Source: an uncultured Clostridia bacterium
GTDB taxonomy: Bacteria > Bacillota > Clostridia > Christensenellales > Borkfalkiaceae
Assembly: GCA_947624965.1 (NCBI GenBank)
Contig: CANQMN010000017.1
Coordinates: forward strand, 1 to 37,721
Direction of reading: 5' to 3'
Length of the DNA stretch: 37,721 bases
Shown: in pieces, positions 1-5,971 of the stretch
Layout: the number at the start of each line of letters is the position of its first letter
How positions within the stretch are numbered: position 1 is the first letter of the stretch
Notes under the pieces: model-generated
Database searches by the model: none
The model's input: the letters and a program-made list of their open reading frames with translations, nothing else
What the model was told of the DNA's origin: nothing
Program-made: the position numbers and the translations under genes

Positions 1-21
1 GGGAATGCGGCTCCCTCATTC

Positions 22-60
22 ACCTCCCCTTCTTTGAGGGGGAGGGTAGGGTGGGGGTGA
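22..60. repeat. GC-rich palindromic repeat (cluster 1, truncated by window start)
   Basis: One left-type copy of the palindromic repeat that also occurs at about 1354-1670, 19838-20327 and 28344-28760. A hairpin of CCTCCCC paired with GGGGAGG is followed by G-runs (GGGGGAGGGTAGGGTGGGGG) that fit a G-quadruplex pattern. It lies downstream of the rpsO terminator. Confidence 0.75.
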
Positions 61-99
61 GGTCCCCTTCCCGCGGCGGGTGCGCTTCTTCTTTCCGTG

Positions 100-129
100 A
101 AAAAAGGGCGGCAAAAAGTCCGCCCCTTT
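100..129 (-). terminator. rpsO intrinsic terminator
   Basis: On the minus strand a GGGCGG/CCGCCC stem with an 8-nt loop is followed by six T residues. It starts just after the rpsO stop codon. Confidence 0.8.
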
Positions 130-136
130 CAGTTCG

Positions 137-391
137 TTACTTACGAAGTTCCAACGCCGCTACGACCGCACGATACCGCTCGATATCCTTGGCTTTGAGG
201 TAATCCAAAAGACCGCGGCGCTTACCGACCATCTTCAAAAGACCTCTGCGGGAATGGTTGTCCTGCTTGTGCACTTTGAGATGTTCGTTGAGGTGGTTGA
301 TGCGCTCGGTGAGGAGCGCGATCTGGACTTCGGGCGAACCCGTGTCCCCCTCGTGCTGGGCGAACTTTGCGATGATCTCTTTCTTTTCCAT
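137..391 (-). CDS. rpsO: Ribosomal protein S15
   Basis: Primary rRNA-binding protein of the 30S subunit, which binds the central domain of 16S rRNA and starts platform assembly. The 84-residue product is a little shorter than the usual 88-89. It has the family core: [17 protein letters not shown] near residues 15-31, the [11 protein letters not shown] stretch in the middle and KRRGLLDYL near residues 57-65. The start is fixed by an AGGAGG Shine-Dalgarno 9 nt upstream. It is a single-gene unit with its own promoter at 473-501 and a terminator at 100-129. In many bacteria S15 represses its own translation through the leader. The roughly 75-nt leader here could host that, but I cannot recognise a specific fold. 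Confidence 0.97.
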   Translation of the reverse strand: MEKKEIIAKFAQHEGDTGSPEVQIALLTERINHLNEHLKVHKQDNHSRRGLLKMVGKRRGLLDYLKAKDIERYRAVVAALELRK

Positions 392-472
392 TTGCGTTTA
401 TCCTCCTATGGAAGTATTCGCGTAACGCCAAGAGATGCGTGGAGAGCGCAATTCCTCGCGTACGTCTGGATA

Positions 473-501
473 AGAATACCATATTTACGCGGGATTGTCA
501 A
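473..501 (-). promoter_or_regulatory. rpsO promoter
   Basis: Minus-strand -35 TTGACA (496-501), a 17-bp spacer and -10 TATTCT (473-478). It lies about 80 bp before the rpsO start and matches the vegetative sigma consensus. Confidence 0.85.
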
Positions 502-542
502 AAGGTTTTCGCCCTTCGCGGCTTTTTTTCGGAAAAATTTTT

Positions 543-570
543 TGCGGGGCGGCATTTCGCGCCGCCCCGC
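543..570 (-). terminator. Probable terminator of the FxLYD lipoprotein gene
   Basis: A perfect 10-bp stem GCGGGGCGGC/GCCGCCCCGC with a 7-nt loop lies directly after the stop codon at 577. The following minus-strand sequence is A-rich and then T-rich, not a clean T-run, so termination may be partial. Confidence 0.6.
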
Positions 571-576
571 ATCCCG

Positions 577-1005
577 TCAAAAACAGGTGATGTCCGCATA
601 TTTCCACGTCACGGGCTTCTCGTCGAAAAATCCCATCGACGTCGCCTTGTACTTCCACGTCTCCCCCGGGGCGAGATCGTTCATGTTGGCGAGCGCCTGC
701 CCGATGTTCGCCCCGCTCTCGTCGTACAGGGTAAAACTGACGCTAACGTACGAATAGGAGCGGCTGCCCGTATTTTTCAGCGCGCCCTTGATCTCCACGG
801 AGTACCCGAGAAATTCGTTGTACTCGACCTTTGCCGCGGCTTCCTCCGCAATTGCGATGTTTTTCCCCTTCGTAACGTCGCTCTCCTCCGTCGCGGCGCC
901 CTCCCCCGTCCCGCCGAAGGACGAAAATATGTCGCAGCCCGCAAAACAGGCGAGACAGCCGTACGCCAACACGGCGCTCAACAAAAAAATCAAAAACTTT
1001 TTCAT
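577..1005 (-). CDS. Small FxLYD-domain lipoprotein
   Basis: Predicted 142-residue secreted lipoprotein of unknown function. The N-terminus is a signal peptide (MKKFLIFLLSAVLAYG) ending in a lipobox-like FAGC with Cys24 as the likely lipidated residue. The mature part carries an FxLYD-type immunoglobulin-like domain: a GxxKNTGSRSYSYV stretch, the defining FTLYD, and an LAPGETW turn. Such domains are usually attached to the outer face of the membrane. I chose the ATG at 1005 over the one at 1029 because AGGAG sits 8 nt before it, and the longer start would overlap the -10 box. The gene is divergent from the XRE gene at 1102. The two share a 70-bp region with back-to-back promoters and two operator-like dyads, so the XRE protein probably controls it. 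Confidence 0.8.
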   Translation of the reverse strand: MKKFLIFLLSAVLAYGCLACFAGCDIFSSFGGTGEGAATEESDVTKGKNIAIAEEAAAKVEYNEFLGYSVEIKGALKNTGSRSYSYVSVSFTLYDESGANIGQALANMNDLAPGETWKYKATSMGFFDEKPVTWKYADITCF

Positions 1006-1027
1006 CTCATGTTCTCCTTTTTTTCTC

Positions 1028-1056
1028 ATTATAACTAACTATTGGTTAGAAGTCAA
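1028..1056 (-). promoter_or_regulatory. Promoter of the FxLYD lipoprotein gene
   Basis: Minus strand -35 TTGACT (1051-1056), 17-bp spacer, -10 TATAAT (1028-1033). The first operator dyad (1036-1048) lies inside the spacer. Confidence 0.85.
1036..1048. promoter_or_regulatory. Operator dyad 1 (TAAC-N5-GTTA)
   Basis: TAAC-TATTG-GTTA, extended by a further symmetric base pair to 1035-1049. It sits between the -35 and -10 boxes of the minus-strand promoter. It is a likely binding site for the adjacent XRE repressor (inference). Confidence 0.6.
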
Positions 1057-1064
1057 GCAAATAC

Positions 1065-1077
1065 TAACCGATAGTTA
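1065..1077. promoter_or_regulatory. Operator dyad 2 (TAAC-N5-GTTA)
   Basis: TAAC-CGATA-GTTA, the same half-sites as dyad 1 with a different 5-bp centre. The centres are 29 bp apart. It overlaps the plus-strand -10 box TATAAT at 1076-1081 that reads into the XRE gene, whose -35 is poor. Confidence 0.6.
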
Positions 1078-1101
1078 TAATTTTTTAGCGGGAGAGCGAA
1101 G

Positions 1102-1311
1102 ATGGTAGAGACGATAAAAGAGCGTTTGCGGGAAGAGATCAGGGCGAGCGGACTGACGACGGTGGAAATTGCACGGCGCGTGGGGATATCGCCCGAGATG
1201 GTAACGCAGTACATGACGACCAAAAAATTGCCAAAACTCGATACGTTTGCGCGGCTGTGCAAGGAGCTCGACCTCTCCGCCGACTATATTTTAGGCTTAA
1301 AAAACGCATAA
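1102..1311 (+). CDS. XRE-family transcriptional regulator
   Basis: A 69-residue protein made of little more than one Cro/C1-type helix-turn-helix domain. The HTH core reads TTVEIARRVGISPEMVTQY (residues 19-37), followed by the typical LDTFARLCKELDLSADYILGL tail of the fold. A GGGAGA Shine-Dalgarno precedes the ATG, and an intrinsic terminator follows the stop at once, so it is monocistronic. Its neighbour is the divergent FxLYD lipoprotein. The paired TAAC-N5-GTTA dyads in the shared region suggest that it represses both itself and the lipoprotein gene. The signal it responds to cannot be told, since there is no ligand domain. Confidence 0.9.
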   Translation: MVETIKERLREEIRASGLTTVEIARRVGISPEMVTQYMTTKKLPKLDTFARLCKELDLSADYILGLKNA

Positions 1312-1314
1312 AAA

Positions 1315-1342
1315 ACTCCCCGCACTCCGCGGGGAGTTTTTT
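1315..1342 (+). terminator. Intrinsic terminator of the XRE gene
   Basis: Stem ACTCCCCGC/GCGGGGAGT with a 5-nt loop, followed by a T-run (1338-1342). Confidence 0.92.
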
Positions 1343-1353
1343 ATGCTCGACTG

Positions 1354-1670
1354 CCTCTCCTCTACCCCTCCCCTCAACGAGGGGGAGGGTAAATAAAAGG
1401 GCAAGAGAGGCAGGAAAGACCGAGCAAGGGAAGGAAAACCGTCCCTCCTCTCGCGTTGCGAAGGGGGATAAAAAAGGCGGGAAAAACACGCAGGACAAAA
1501 CAAATTACCTCCCCCTTTCCAAGGGGGAGGATAAGGTGGGGGTTCTCCCCCCCTCCCCTACCCCTCCCCTCGTTGAGGGGGAGGGTAAATAAAAAACAAG
1601 GAAAGTAGGAAAGAGCGAGCAAGAAAAGTAAAACCGTCCCCCCCTCGCGTTGCGAGGGAGGGTAAATAAA
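1354..1670. repeat. GC-rich palindromic repeat cluster 2
   Basis: The gap 1343-1803 contains no credible gene. It holds about four palindromic modules. Several have tips of the form CTCAACGAG, CTCGTTGAG or CTCGCGTTGCGAG and end in GGGAGGGTAAAT. One left-type module (about 1508-1543) ends in G-runs. Purine-rich filler of the type AAAACAAGGAAAGTAGGAAAG lies between. Further to 1803 only degenerate purine-rich sequence is seen. Confidence 0.8.
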
Positions 1671-1803
1671 AAACAAGTAGAGGCAAGAGCGGTGCGCGAG
1701 GTAAGTGAGACCGCGCGCGAGGGATAATAAGAGACGGTGCGAGGGATAAAAGGCGAGATGGGTAAATCTCCGCGGCGTATCGTCTACGCCGCCCGTGAGC
1801 GGC

Positions 1804-1829
1804 AAAAAACCCGCGCGAAAGGCGGGTTT
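1804..1829 (-). terminator. Second terminator downstream of hemZ
   Basis: Minus-strand stem AAACCCGC/GCGGGTTT with a 7-nt loop, continuing into six T residues. It backs up the hairpin at 1835-1861. Confidence 0.8.
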
Positions 1830-1834
1830 CGTAT

Positions 1835-1861
1835 AAAAAACGCGCGGATCAGTTCCGCGCG
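1835..1861 (-). terminator. hemZ terminator with the stop codon in its loop
   Basis: Minus-strand stem CGCGCGGA/TCCGCGCG followed by TTTTTT. The five-base loop ACTGA contains the TGA stop codon of hemZ (1849-1851), so the 5' arm is coding sequence. Confidence 0.8.
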
Positions 1862-3228
1862 CCGAACAATTTGTTCTTTTCCTCGATGATCTTCTCGACT
1901 TTTTCGAGATAGGTCGGGATATCCTTGGGGCTGCCGTACCGCTCGATGCGCGCCTGCTCGAAAAATATCTTCTTCGAGACGGCGTTCGCGCCGACGGCGA
2001 GGTTGTCCGCGCATTCCTCCATCACGTCCACGTTGTAGACGCACGCCTTGGAGGGCTTCGTCCAGCCCGTGTTCTCGTGCGCGCCCGCCATATACTTCTG
2101 GCGGTACAAATAGTAGGGCTCGTACCCCGCCGCCGTGAGCGCCGCGCGGGAATAGGCGATCATCTCCCCGAGCAGTTCGCCCGAAAGGCGCTGCGTCTCC
2201 TCTTTAAGGCGCGCGCCCTTTTTGAGGCAAAGCGTGTGCACCGTGATGTTTTCGGGGGAAAGCGCGATCGCCGCGTCCACGCTGTCGCAAAATTCTCGCA
2301 ACGTCTCGCCCGTGAGTCCCGCGATGAGGTCGCAGTTGAGGTCGAAGGCGAACGGCTTCGCCATGCGGAACGCCTCGTATACCTGCGCCGCGGTATGTTT
2401 TCTGCCGATTGCTTCGAGCGTCCCGTCCGAAAAGCTCTGCGCGTTGACGCACAGCCGCGTTACCCCGTACCGCTTGCACAGTTCCAACTTCTCCTCGGTA
2501 AAGGTATCGGGACGCCCCGCCTCCACGGTGTATTCGCAACCGTTTTCGCGGAGGGGCGCGACCGCCTTCAACACCCGTTCCAACTCCTCCGCGGAGACGC
2601 AAAAGGGCGTTCCTCCCCCGATATAGACGGAGCGCAGCGTGCCGATGAGCGGCTTTGCGGCTTTGAGCTCGCGTTCGAGCGCGGCGAGATATGCGGGAAC
2701 GAACTTGCGCGTGCGGTCGATGGGCGCGGTGATAAAGGAGCAATATTCGCACTTGGTGGGACAGAACGGGAGCGAAACGAACAGATCGCAGTTCCCCTCC
2801 CGTCGCTCGAAGACGCCGCGCTGCTGTTCGAGCACGCGGGCGGTGAGGGCGATATTCTGCTCGCTCACGCCGAGGGTGCGGAAGAGTTCGGCGAAATCGC
2901 CGCTCTTTTCCAGCTCCGCATAAGCGAGCCGCGTGGGACGGATACCCGTAAGAGACCCCCACGGCAACGTCTTATGATACACGTCCGAGAGCAATTTGTA
3001 GAGCGAAAGTTTGGCGTACCGCTTTATGAGGCTCTTCTGTTCGAGCGGGGTGCGGGCGATGTCGAAATCGCGGTAGCCGTATTCGTATACGCCGAGGCGG
3101 AATCTGTTCTCATAGCATGCGCCCGTAACGTCGGCGTCGTGGGCGATCTCCAACGTCTCCGCCCCCTCGAAGAGCCGCACGACGTCCATGAGCTCGGGGA
3201 CGAGCCATTCATATCCGGAAGTCAGCAT
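1849..3228 (-). CDS. hemZ: Oxygen-independent coproporphyrinogen III dehydrogenase-like protein HemZ
   Basis: Radical SAM enzyme of the HemN/HemZ family, expected to act on coproporphyrinogen in anaerobic heme synthesis. The exact substrate of HemZ proteins is less certain than that of HemN. The 459-residue product has an N-terminal extension of about 145 residues, as HemZ proteins do. The radical-SAM cluster motif CPTKCEYC follows, with Cys156, Cys160 and Cys163 as ligands, then the SAM-binding GGGTP at residues 204-208. I chose ATG 3228, not the upstream in-frame starts. It overlaps the stop of the hydrolase gene by 7 nt (ATGCTGA), and a longer start would lie deep inside that gene. It is the last gene of the recJ-rel-hydrolase-hemZ run. 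This neighbourhood is common in Clostridia. Confidence 0.9.
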   Translation of the reverse strand: MLTSGYEWLVPELMDVVRLFEGAETLEIAHDADVTGACYENRFRLGVYEYGYRDFDIARTPLEQKSLIKRYAKLSLYKLLSDVYHKTLPWGSLTGIRPTRLAYAELEKSGDFAELFRTLGVSEQNIALTARVLEQQRGVFERREGNCDLFVSLPFCPTKCEYCSFITAPIDRTRKFVPAYLAALERELKAAKPLIGTLRSVYIGGGTPFCVSAEELERVLKAVAPLRENGCEYTVEAGRPDTFTEEKLELCKRYGVTRLCVNAQSFSDGTLEAIGRKHTAAQVYEAFRMAKPFAFDLNCDLIAGLTGETLREFCDSVDAAIALSPENITVHTLCLKKGARLKEETQRLSGELLGEMIAYSRAALTAAGYEPYYLYRQKYMAGAHENTGWTKPSKACVYNVDVMEECADNLAVGANAVSKKIFFEQARIERYGSPKDIPTYLEKVEKIIEEKNKLFGARN

Positions 3229-3818
3229 AAGATCCCGTTCTCCCGCTCGCGCGCGAGCGTCGTGTCGTCGCCGTGCCCCGGGCGGACGGCGCAGTCCGGC
3301 AGTGCGGCGAGTTTTTTCAGACTGCGGGAAAGTTGCGCGCCGCTCCCCGTGGGAAGGTCGCATCTCCCGACGTCGCCCGCAAACAGCGTGTCGCCCGAAA
3401 AGAGCGCGCCGCCTGCAAGAAAACAGCAGCTCCCCGCCGTGTGCCCCGGCGTCGCCAAAACTTTTATGCGCATGCCGCAGAGATCGAGCGCGTCGCCGTC
3501 CTCAAAGAGGAAGTCCAAAGAAAAGGGTTCCGCGGGACTGCCGAACGCCTCCCCCATGTTGTCGGGACCGAGCGCGAGCGGTTTTTCCGCACCCATACAC
3601 CCGATTTTCGCGCCTGCGCGTTGCAGTGCGGCACACCCGCCGATGTGGTCGAAGTGTCCGTGCGTGAGCAAAACAAAGCGCACGGCGAGACCGCGCCGCG
3701 CGGCTTCTTCGAGAACGCGGGGCTGTGCGGCGTCCACCGCGACGGCGTTTTTCCCGTCGGCGGTGAGAAGATAGGTATTCGCGGCAAAGCCGCGCGGATA
3801 AATTTTCGAGATCTCCAT
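3222..3818 (-). CDS. MBL-fold metallo-hydrolase, glyoxalase II-like
   Basis: A 198-residue metallo-beta-lactamase fold protein of the small GloB-like subgroup found next to rel in Firmicutes. Metal ligands are visible: His53, His55, Asp57 and His58 in THGHFDH, His126 in TPGHTAGS, Asp143 in SGDTLF and His182 in RPGHGDD. The set is complete for two metal ions, so it is probably active, on a thioester or similar ester. The true substrate is unknown. GGAG lies about 10 nt before the ATG. The gene starts 22 nt after the rel stop and ends overlapping hemZ. In many Firmicutes a D-aminoacyl-tRNA deacylase gene (dtd) sits between rel and this gene. It is absent here. Confidence 0.88.
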   Translation of the reverse strand: MEISKIYPRGFAANTYLLTADGKNAVAVDAAQPRVLEEAARRGLAVRFVLLTHGHFDHIGGCAALQRAGAKIGCMGAEKPLALGPDNMGEAFGSPAEPFSLDFLFEDGDALDLCGMRIKVLATPGHTAGSCCFLAGGALFSGDTLFAGDVGRCDLPTGSGAQLSRSLKKLAALPDCAVRPGHGDDTTLARERENGILC

Positions 3819-3840
3819 GGCGATTGGGCTCCGCGGACGG

Positions 3841-5970
3841 TCAGTTGCTCGATCTGTGCACGTCGAGAATGCGCGGATGCGCGCTGATCTTCCCGATGAG
3901 CACCTCGACGTCCTGTTTGCTCAACAGGCTCACGGTAACTTCGACGATCGCATCGCCCGCCTTGTCGTACCGCCCGTTGATGGCATTGATGGCGAGTTTC
4001 ATCTCCGAAGTGCTCTGCGAGATCGCCGCGAGCGCAGCGCCCTGTTCCTCCGCGGAGACGACAATCGCCGCCTTGAAGCGGGTGGCGTTCTCCTGCGAGA
4101 CCCACTCCGCGGGTTGCAGGCGGTCCGCCTCCGCGTTTTTGAGGTTGGGACAGTCGCATCTGTGCACGACGATGCCCCGCCCGCGCGTTACGAACCCGAC
4201 GATATCGTCCCCCGGGACGGGCGAACAGCACCCCGCAAACGAGACGAGAAGCCCCGCCATGCCCTTGATGGTAACCGCCTCGTGCGCGTTATGTTCCTTA
4301 AAGGGGCGCAGTTCGAGCGGCTGGGGCACTTCCTTGCGGAAATGGTCGATGAGCTTGAAGAGGACTTGGTTCGCGCTCACCGCGCCGTAGCCGACGGAGG
4401 AAAACATTTCGTCCGTCGAGGCGAAGGAGAATTTTTCGGAGACCTTGGGGAAACTCTCCTCGGTGAGCAGTTCGGAGAGCGCGTATCCCCGCCGCTTCGC
4501 CGCCTCTTCGAGCATGGACTTGCCGAGGCGGATATTTTCCTCCTTCATCTGCTTTTTGTAGAACGCCTTGATCTTGGCGCGCGCGGAGGTGGACTTGATG
4601 AATTTGAGCCAGTCGCGCGAGGGACCCTTGCTCGTGGGCGACGTGATGATCTCCACGACGTCGCCGAGTTCGAGCTGGGAGTTGAGCGGGACGATCTTTC
4701 CGTTCACCTTCGCGCCGGTACAGCGGTTTCCGACTTCGGAGTGGATGGCATAGGCGAAGTCCACGGGCGTCGCGCCCGCGGGGAGCGAGATCACCTTGCT
4801 CTGCGGCGTGAACACGAGGAGTTCGCTGCTGAACAGGTCCCCTTTCACCGTATCGAGGAACTCCTTGGAATCCTTCAAATCGCTTTGGAGCTCCATCATC
4901 TCGCGGATCCACGCGAACCGCTGGTCGAGCGTCGTCTCCGCCGTGCGCTGTTCCTTGTATTTCCAGTGCGCCGCGATACCGTATTCCGCCGTGCGGTGCA
5001 TCTCCTCGGTGCGGATCTGGATCTCGAACGGCTGTCCGAAGTTGGTGACGACGGTCGTGTGGAGGGATTGGTACAAGTTGGGCTTGGGCGTGGCAATATA
5101 GTCCTTGATGCGCCCCGGGACGGGCTTCCATTTTTTATGGATCTTGCCGAACACCTCGTAGCATTCGTCCACCGTGCCCACGATGACGCGCACGGCGGTG
5201 AGGTCGTAGATCTGTTCGAGCGTCTTGTTCTTGTCCTTCATCTTCTTGTAGATGGAGTAGAAATGTTTGGGACGCCCGAACACTTCGCCGTGGATGTTGC
5301 ATTCGGTGAGGATCCCGTTGATCTCCTCCACGACGAAATCGACAAAGCTGTTGCGCTCTTCGAGTTTTTGGTGAATGTTCTCGACGAGAAATTCAAACGC
5401 GGCGGGATCGAGATATTTGAGGCACAGGTCTTCGAGCTCGCACTTGATCTGGCTGATACCCAGCCGCCCCGCGATGGGCGCGTAGATATCCAACGTCTCG
5501 CGCGCCATGCGCCGTTGCCGCTCGGGCGAGAGGAAGTTGAGCGAACGCATGTTGTGCAGTCTGTCCGCGAGCTTGATGATGATGACGCGGATATCCTTCG
5601 CCATCGCGATGAATATCTTGCGGAAGTTTTCCGCCTCCTCCTCTTCCGCGGATTTGAACACGATCTTATCGAGTTTGGTTACCCCCGAGACGAGGGATAA
5701 AACCTCCTCGCCGAATTCGCGGCGGATGTCCTCCTCCGTGGACTCCGTATCCTCGATGACGTCGTGAAGGAGCGCGCCCGCGATCGTCTCCGCGTCCAGC
5801 CCGAGCTCGACGAGGATCTCCGCGACGGCGCACGGGTGGATAAAATAGGGCTCCCCCGAGGCGCGCTTCTGGTTGCGGTGCGCCGCCGCCGCATAGTCGT
5901 ATGCGCGCAGGAGCATATCGCGGTCTTCCCCGACGTAATATTCGTAAATTTTCATGAGAATGGGTTCCAT
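3841..5970 (-). CDS. rel: Bifunctional (p)ppGpp synthetase/hydrolase Rel
   Basis: Makes and degrades the stringent-response alarmone (p)ppGpp, working on the ribosome. The 709-residue protein has the full long-RSH layout. An HD hydrolase domain carries His45, His69-Asp70 and Asp136. The synthetase domain has GRPKHFYSIYKKMK and then RIKDYIATPKPN. A TGS domain starts near FTPQSKVISLPAGA. A Cys-containing zinc-finger-like segment includes CCSPVPGDD and HRCDCPN, and a C-terminal ACT domain follows. The RIKD sequence fits the RxKD signature of bifunctional Rel, not the ExDD of synthetase-only RelA, and the HD residues are intact, so both activities are expected. The ATG is 1 nt past the recJ stop, with AAGGAG inside the recJ end, so translation is probably coupled. 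Confidence 0.95.
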   Translation of the reverse strand: MEPILMKIYEYYVGEDRDMLLRAYDYAAAAHRNQKRASGEPYFIHPCAVAEILVELGLDAETIAGALLHDVIEDTESTEEDIRREFGEEVLSLVSGVTKLDKIVFKSAEEEEAENFRKIFIAMAKDIRVIIIKLADRLHNMRSLNFLSPERQRRMARETLDIYAPIAGRLGISQIKCELEDLCLKYLDPAAFEFLVENIHQKLEERNSFVDFVVEEINGILTECNIHGEVFGRPKHFYSIYKKMKDKNKTLEQIYDLTAVRVIVGTVDECYEVFGKIHKKWKPVPGRIKDYIATPKPNLYQSLHTTVVTNFGQPFEIQIRTEEMHRTAEYGIAAHWKYKEQRTAETTLDQRFAWIREMMELQSDLKDSKEFLDTVKGDLFSSELLVFTPQSKVISLPAGATPVDFAYAIHSEVGNRCTGAKVNGKIVPLNSQLELGDVVEIITSPTSKGPSRDWLKFIKSTSARAKIKAFYKKQMKEENIRLGKSMLEEAAKRRGYALSELLTEESFPKVSEKFSFASTDEMFSSVGYGAVSANQVLFKLIDHFRKEVPQPLELRPFKEHNAHEAVTIKGMAGLLVSFAGCCSPVPGDDIVGFVTRGRGIVVHRCDCPNLKNAEADRLQPAEWVSQENATRFKAAIVVSAEEQGAALAAISQSTSEMKLAINAINGRYDKAGDAIVEVTVSLLSKQDVEVLIGKISAHPRILDVHRSSN

Positions 5971-5971
5971 A

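Noticed and set aside
1343-1803. CRISPR-like array in the repeat clusters
   Set aside because: Repeats are GC-rich palindromes of uneven spacing in alternating orientation, spacers are not unique 30-40-mers, and no cas gene is near.
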